NCBI GenBank assembly: GCA_023333565.1
Contig: JAJKFH010003358.1
Location: 104,268 to 168,267 of the forward strand
Source: Puffinus mauretanicus
Lineage: Eukaryota > Chordata > Aves > Procellariiformes > Procellariidae
Reading direction: 5' to 3'
Length of the DNA stretch: 64,000 nt
Shown here in pieces: positions 58,653 to 64,000 of this stretch (its first letter is position 1; every line of letters begins with the position of its first letter). The position numbers and the translations under genes are program-made. Below the pieces are notes generated by a model. The model ran no database searches. It had not been told where the DNA came from and saw only the letters and a program-made list of their open reading frames with translations.

Positions 58653-59654
58653 GGGGGCATCTGTGGAGGCTGGTGGGGCATTCGTTTGGCCAACGGAAAT
58701 GACAGCAGATGCCCACATTTAGGACGTCAGAATCTGTCCCTGTCTGTTATTTTTTGGGCAGCCTATGCAGGGATACCTCTGATCAAATGGTGTCATGTAC
58801 CACAGCGAGACCTGAGTTTCTGTCTCTCTTTCCCATCAGCTGGGTTTACTAGATCCCCATTGACTAGAATGACGATGGTCTCATGAGCATCCCCACATGG
58901 CCTGATCAAATTCAGGACAGTTACTTGATTTATTGGCAAAATACAGGCCTGTAATTCTATGTGAGATGCCAAGGTTCACAAAAACCTACATGCGGCTGGC
59001 AGGTACAGCACAGGAAAGCCATCCACATTCAGAGTGAGAGTGTGTCAGACACCCCAGACAGCACTGCAGACAGATTGGGTGCCTTTGTGCAAGCCACAGA
59101 GTGCTACCACTGCAGTGCCGCAAGGTCTGTCCCTTCTCTGTCCAGTAGATAGAGGGCAGTCCAGGAACACAAGGCACAGCACGCTGGGGTCTCCACTCAT
59201 GTGCCTACGCTCTCAAACTGCTGCTATTTTCTCTCCCCCATCCTCTACTCACCCACTTGAAAATACAGTCAAGGAACAGACCAACAATTTTCACAGTGTC
59301 TCTGTCAGCAGCACCTTGTCGCTCCTGGAGATGGGTTTCACCTCCACCAAAGACCCTCAGGGGCAGCAGAGACACCACTGACAGCAAACCCGTTTCTTTC
59401 CGGGGCTGCACTTCCCAGGCCTGTTTCTCTCTGTCCTTGGGGACAGCAGGGTTTGCTCGCTCTGTTGGGGTCCCATTTCATCTTTGTGTTTCCGTCTGTC
59501 GACCACACCGTCATGTCTCTGCTCTGAAGCAAAGCCTTTGCACACTCGGGGACTTGGACACTTCGTAGCAGGTTTCCCAAAAACAAGGCAGAATTGGCCT
59601 GGAGCCACGCCTGAGGTGCTGCAGCCCAAACGTGCACTGATGCCCTCAGCCAGG
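58653..59654. other. no gene recognised
   Basis: No repeat or domain found. Confidence 0.4.
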
Positions 59655-60804
59655 GGCACAGCCAGGATGATCTGGAGGCTGTGCTTTTTGACATCGATGG
59701 AGTAACTGCCACGGCATGGTGGGACAAGTCACACAGCTTGGGGTGCTGCAGTGGATGGATACAGGCTTTTCAGGAGAGACTGGCTGGAAGGATCCAGAGT
59801 GGGGTTCCTTCAAAGCAAAGAAGCTGCTTGAATGTATGGAGCTCCTCTATTGGGCGGGTGACAATTTGGGTGAGCGCTTGTGGGTGAGGGTCAGAGAAGA
59901 GGCCAGTAAACGTGGCATCATGGTGTGACATAACCTGCAGTCAGGGTAAAGAAGTGGGCATAGTCTTTTCTAAGCACACCAAGGAAGTCTCTGGATGTAT
60001 AGGCCTGGGTCTCACTGGGGACTTTAATGACCCTGGCATTTTCTGGAAGGGGAACAACAGCAGCATGCAAACAGCCCAGGCAGTTTCTTGAAGTGTTTTG
60101 GGACAACTTCCTAGCACAGCTGCCAGGTGGGCCAAAGAAGGTAATGCAAACCTGGATCTGATACTTGCAAGCAAGGCAGAGCTGGTCAGGGATGTCAAGG
60201 TCGGTGTAAGCCTTGGCTGTTGCGACCCTGAAATAATGGGGTCCCAGCTCTCAAGGAGAGTGAGCAAGGAAAGTAGAAGACTGCAGGCGCTGGACATCAG
60301 AGGAGCAGATTTTGGCCTATTATGGGGAGTTTTAGTGGGAATCTCATGGTCAGCAGCACTGAAGAGCAGCAGAGCTCAGTACAGCTGGTCTTCAAGGACA
60401 GCATCCTCCAAGCACAGCAATGGTCCATATCAAAACGCAGTTGAAACTTGGAAATGAATTCAAGGGCACCATAACGAGCTGTTACTCCTTCAGGAACAGT
60501 TCAAGAAGAAGCAACTAAAACATGGGATCACTGCTAAATTTAGTAGCAGTAGGTATAGACAGAGATGAGATATTCTGTGCGCTCTTTATCTCAGTTTTCA
60601 TCACAAGGTTTCCCAGAACTTTGTGCCTCAAGGCAGGACTCTGGAGGAGAACAGTCAGCAGTGGATGGGAATCAAATCAGGGGCTACTCGAGCAAAGCCA
60701 AGCCTTACCAGTCCGTGGGGCGAGAGCGGCTGCATCCAAGGGTGCTGAAAAAGCCAGACAATGTCCCAGTGAGGCCACTCTGCATCGTCTTTCATAGGTT
60801 ATCG
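59655..60804 (+). mobile_element. CR1 LINE fragment, cut at 60804
   Basis: Endonuclease part ('WWDKSHSLGCCSGW' readable near 59716), then the segment shared with 28601-29256. It stops at 60804, where one extra base and then duplicated block C follow. Confidence 0.88.
60141..60804 (+). repeat. duplicated block B, copy 2
   Basis: Direct copy of 28601-29256. Here the CR1 continues uninterrupted to the left, which shows the site before ERV-A. Confidence 0.88.
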
Positions 60805-60805
60805 T

Positions 60806-61888
60806 CACAGGCCCACAGGGAGGAAGTGAGATTCTCTTTCTGTTCCTGGAATTGGCTGGCCAAACCATCCACAGCTGGTGCCTCCATGTCTGTCCAGCTC
60901 TTTAGCATCAGGGTGTTGGCATATGTTAAGTGGCTATCAAATGCCATCCACCTGGTTTGCATTTATCTCAAAGGCAGCCTTGACCTCTCCTAAGTCAATA
61001 TTCCTCAATTATGACAATGCTTACAATTCATCAATTCTTTTCAAAATAACTTCAGAATACAAGTAACATCTCAGCTTATTTAAGTATGATAAATAATTCA
61101 AGACTGCGTAACTTAGCTATCTAATAAATAACACACAAAGCAGAAGCAGTCAAAAGGAAAATCTTCCAGGTGACTGCCTGCTCTTTGGGCAATTTCCAAA
61201 GCAAATATTCAAGTCAGTCACTTTAAATCTTTTCACACCCGATCCACAACAGATCTCTTATTTATAGTTAGTGCCCCATAAAGATATAACCATATCCATA
61301 ACCCATAAAAAGGACATATAATGTCAATGAAGAAGCTGAGCCATTTACAGTTCTCTTGAACCACTTATCAGTGTATTTTTATTTCTCTGAAGCCATGACA
61401 GGAGTCTCTATCATCATGGGAACAAAACCAGTGACACCTCGGTTTCAGTGAAGCTCAGGCAAACCTCCCACTGACTTCAAAACCTAAACCAGATCTTCAC
61501 CACCAGCCTTTGATTCCCAGCTTGTGTCTCATAAAAATAAATTATCCTCACACCCTCATAGACAGAGGACTAAAATAAAGCACTATTTTACTTTCAGTAA
61601 TGGCGATTGGGAAGCACAGCGTGGTAGCTTGAATTACTGTGGCACATAACAAGGAGAGGATGAGTTTACAGGGGAACGTGCCAGCCTTATGAAGTATTCA
61701 TGGATCTGGTATGTGCTGCACCTCCTGATTGAGACCTTACTGGCCCTATCTCCTCCCAGTTCTAGCTCACACCACCAGTAAAAATGCTGGTCTTCTCAAG
61801 ATGCAGAAATAAATAAATATCTGTCCTGTTATCTATCTCTTCTGATAGTTGTGGGCGTCTACAGGGAGGCAAAACAGGGGTGCCTGAG
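60806..61888 (+). repeat. duplicated block C, copy 2
   Basis: Direct copy of 38507-39733 with one internal deletion of about 145 bp. Ends exactly at the LTR of the young ERVL; the matching site in copy 1 is uninterrupted ('gtgcctgagcttgttg'). Confidence 0.92.
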
Positions 61889-62379
61889 TGTCCTGGTTCC
61901 GGCTGGGACAGAGTTAGCTTTCTTCCCAGTACCTTGGGGGTCTGCTGTGTTTTGGGTTTGGTGTGAAAGGAGCGTTGATGACCCATTGATGCTTTGGCTG
62001 TTGCTGGGTGGTGCTTGCATTGGGGGGAGCACAGCCAGGGTGGTGGACCCAGCTGGCCAATGGGGTATTCTATACCATGTGACATCATGCCCAGTATAAA
62101 AACCAGGTGTGGGGGGGGGCTCGCACCCCCCCGTTCATGACACGCGGTCAGCGGTCGGTGAGCAGTTGCATTGTGCATCGCCTGCTTTGTATATTCTGTT
62201 ATTGTTGTTCTCATTGTTATTCTTACTGTTCTACTTTGTTTTATTTCAATTATTAAACTGTTTTTATCTCAACCTGCGAGTTTTCCTACTTGTGCCCTCC
62301 CGATTCTCTCCCCCATCCCACCGGAGGAGGGGGGGGGGAGGTGAGCGAGTGGCTGCATGTGGTTTCTTTGCTGACGACA
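61889..62379 (+). repeat. 5' LTR of the young ERVL provirus
   Basis: 491 bp, TGTCCTGGTTCCGGCTGGG... to ...TTTGCTGACGACA. Core signals: TGACATCA (CRE-like) at 62080-62087, TATAAAAA at 62095-62102 and ATTAAA at 62252-62257. A run of about nine G lies at 62112-62120 and another at 62330-62338. The target duplication cannot be checked because the 3' end is outside the window. Confidence 0.92.
62080..62102 (+). promoter_or_regulatory. CRE-like site and TATA box of the young LTR
   Basis: TGACATCA at 62080-62087 and TATAAAAA at 62095-62102, seven bases apart. Confidence 0.7.
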
Positions 62380-62387
62380 GTCCTTTT

Positions 62388-62405
62388 TGGCGTCCAACAT
62401 GGGGC
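62388..62405 (+). other. primer binding site, lysine-tRNA-like
   Basis: TGGCGTCCAACATGGGGC, eight bases after the LTR. It resembles the lysine (1,2) tRNA type of binding site with two mismatches by my recollection of that site. Confidence 0.55.
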
Positions 62406-62487
62406 AGCGAAGGGTTGAGATAACAACAGATTAATTAGAGCATATTAAGGAATTTGTATCTGTTAACATATTAATTTGTTCTGCACC

Positions 62488-64000
62488 ATGCTCTTGTTTT
62501 TACTGTACCTATTAAAGATTGGAGTTGGGTTTTGTAGTCTGCTGTGCTCTGCAGTGATTAATGATGTTTTGCCTGGGAGATTTGTTACTAAAACGCTGGC
62601 ATTGGGGGTTATTTGGTATTTGGGATTTGTAATGAAGCCGTTACTATATTTCGGGTACCACCTCATGGAGACTGTTAGCAATTATACCTTTTCCTCTGAG
62701 AGATTTTTTATGGAGGAAGTAGAGAATGGCACCCTCGCTACCTTCCTCTATGATGTCATCTCCTTTGTTAAAATAACTTGTCAGTACCTTGAACATCCCT
62801 GGGTAGTTAAGATACATCTATTGGTACTCCTTGGGAATATTGTTGTGGTTTTATCCAAGGTTAGTAAGCAATTTAAGAATGTCATCCAGAGATCTGCCCC
62901 AAGGCTGGATAGTTATGAGTGGCAGGGCGAGTGGGATAGCATGGGCAAATGCCTGGGACGGTGGGCACCCCCAGTGTTTTGGAACTTCACCCCTGAGCAA
63001 GTGCAGAATCCTGAAAAATTAGTAGAATATTTGGAAAAAGTATGCTGTCACCCTGGCCATTCTAGGGAGACACAAATCACTGCAATGTGCTGGGGCCTAG
63101 CCCACGCCTACCGAGCCCTGTTTAACACCACTCAGAACCCCCAAGGGGAAGAAAAGGTCTCTGCAGCTGATGACAAAGCAACAGGCCCTGTGGCTACCCC
63201 ACCCCCCACAGCAGGCACTGCAGCTACTCCGCCCCCTGCGACAGAGAACCAACCCATGCCGGTATCAGTCGCCCCTATACAAAAAAGAAAATGCACAAGA
63301 AAATCAGCTCGTTTAGTAAGGGATGAAGATGAACCAGGGCCATCACGAGAACAGGAGGAGGAGGAGGCAGAACCCATAAATGAGATGGTAACCACCCGAT
63401 CCCTATCCCTGGGTGAGCTGCGAGATATGCGAAAAGACTTCAGCCGTCGTCCAGGCGAGCACATTGTCACCTGGCTGCTCCGATGTTGGGATAACGGGGC
63501 CAGTAGCCTGGAATTAGAGGGTAGGGAAGCCAAGCAGCTGGGATCCCTTTCTAGGGAAGGGGGCATTGACAAAGCAATTGGACAAGGGGCACAAGTCCTC
63601 AGCCTCTGGAGGCGACTCCTCTCAGGTGTGAAGGAAAGATATCCCTTCAAGGAAGATGTTATATGCCACCCAGGCAAGTGGACCACCATGGAGAGAGGTA
63701 TCCAGTACCTGAGGGAATTAGCCGTGCTGGAGGTGATTTATGATGACCTGAACAACGAGCAGTTATCCAAAGACCCAGATGAAGTCAAATGCACCCGACC
63801 CATGTGGCGGAAGTTTGTACGGAGCGCACCCGCGTCACATGCAAACTCATTGGCAGTAATGACCTGGAGAGATGGAGAGGAACAAACGGTGGATGAACTG
63901 GCTGGCCAACTCCGGCAATATGAAGAAAGTCTCTCTTCCTCCCTACGGGCCTGTGTCTCTGCTGTTGAGAAACTGTCTCAGGAGGTCCAGCAACTCAAAG
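62488..64000 (+). CDS. ERVL gag, open to the window edge (partial)
   Basis: From ATG 62488 the frame is open for 504 codons without a stop and continues past the window. Layout: residues 1-140 include hydrophobic stretches (about 1-20, 36-50 and 110-126); about 236-260 is Pro/Thr/Ala-rich; about 268-280 is basic (KRKCTRKSAR); about 284-300 is acidic; from about 306 a helical capsid-like region ('LRDMRKDF', 'IVTWLLRCWDNG'); and a coiled-coil 'ACVSAVEKLSQEV' at the end. Gag forms the particle core and binds genomic RNA. The frame follows an LTR and primer site at normal spacing. An intact frame implies a young insertion. A second in-frame ATG at 62941 is an alternative start if the hydrophobic N-terminal part is not translated. 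Confidence 0.88.
   Translation, partial: MLLFLLYLLKIGVGFCSLLCSAVINDVLPGRFVTKTLALGVIWYLGFVMKPLLYFGYHLMETVSNYTFSSERFFMEEVENGTLATFLYDVISFVKITCQYLEHPWVVKIHLLVLLGNIVVVLSKVSKQFKNVIQRSAPRLDSYEWQGEWDSMGKCLGRWAPPVFWNFTPEQVQNPEKLVEYLEKVCCHPGHSRETQITAMCWGLAHAYRALFNTTQNPQGEEKVSAADDKATGPVATPPPTAGTAATPPPATENQPMPVSVAPIQKRKCTRKSARLVRDEDEPGPSREQEEEEAEPINEMVTTRSLSLGELRDMRKDFSRRPGEHIVTWLLRCWDNGASSLELEGREAKQLGSLSREGGIDKAIGQGAQVLSLWRRLLSGVKERYPFKEDVICHPGKWTTMERGIQYLRELAVLEVIYDDLNNEQLSKDPDEVKCTRPMWRKFVRSAPASHANSLAVMTWRDGEEQTVDELAGQLRQYEESLSSSLRACVSAVEKLSQEVQQLK

Noticed and set aside
63132..63689. 185-codon minus-strand frame
   Set aside because: It is the antisense shadow of the intact gag frame.
1..64000. Placement on the W chromosome
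   Set aside because: Repeat density fits, but nothing in the sequence is diagnostic of a particular chromosome.

Overview
The window is vertebrate and almost certainly avian. At least eight CR1 LINE copies carry the bird-type 3' end with an ATTCTATG octamer tail. LTRs and proviruses of bird ERVL type recur throughout. A broken olfactory receptor C-terminus resembles the receptor group that is expanded in birds. No bacterial gene, tRNA, rRNA or CRISPR array was seen. Roughly two thirds of the window is transposon, tandem repeat or duplicated sequence, which suggests a gene-poor, repeat-accumulating locus; the chromosome cannot be told from the sequence.

Layout. 1-2.35 kb is featureless. 2.35-4.2 kb is a CR1 fragment abutting a GCAGAT-based tandem array (array A). 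4.73-5.19 kb is one arm of an inverted duplication and runs into a 1.8 kb strand-asymmetric polypurine tract (to 6.95 kb). 11.13-12.65 kb is a minisatellite of about 23 units of 65 bp. 12.65-14.3 kb holds LTR and CR1 fragments. 14.93-16.24 kb is the second arm of the inverted duplication, split by a solo LTR with a perfect 5-bp target duplication. 16.24-28.60 kb is a minus-strand provirus (here ERV-A) with LTRs, gag, protease, RT/RNase H and env remnants. A complete plus-strand gammaretrovirus-like provirus (ERV-B, 20.50-26.19 kb, TTAG target duplication) has inserted into it. 28.60-30.0 kb is CR1, followed by more solo LTRs. 35.1-38.66 kb is a 5'-truncated minus-strand ERVL provirus. 39.7-46.8 kb is the repeat-poor, GC-rich part. 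It contains the only convincing host transcription unit, a small multi-exon gene predicted to encode a secreted peptide (41.65-44.05 kb), plus an orphan exon-like segment at 45.57-45.79 kb. 46.8-50.8 kb is a pile of CR1, solo LTRs, a second GCAGAT array (array B) and a retroviral pol scrap. 51.79-52.05 kb is the olfactory receptor pseudogene. 55.54-58.65 kb is the longest CR1. 59.66-61.89 kb is a CR1 fragment fused to a copy of the 38.5-39.7 kb segment. 61.89 kb to the window edge is the 5' end of an apparently young ERVL provirus: a 491-bp LTR, a primer binding site and a gag frame open for 504 codons.

History rather than pathway links these parts. The window contains several internal controls. 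The target site of the young ERVL is seen empty at 39.733 kb. The two flanks of ERV-A match two different empty sites (4.728 kb and 60.140 kb), which implies recombination between two ERV-A copies. The 60.14-61.89 kb segment equals 28.60-29.26 kb plus 38.51-39.73 kb in the same order and orientation, that is, a direct duplication lacking about 9.25 kb. Most ERVL-type LTRs carry a cAMP-response-element palindrome just upstream of a TATA box. No novel enzymatic or defence system was found; the noteworthy content is structural, together with the unidentified peptide gene. All similarity statements were made by eye without database search.
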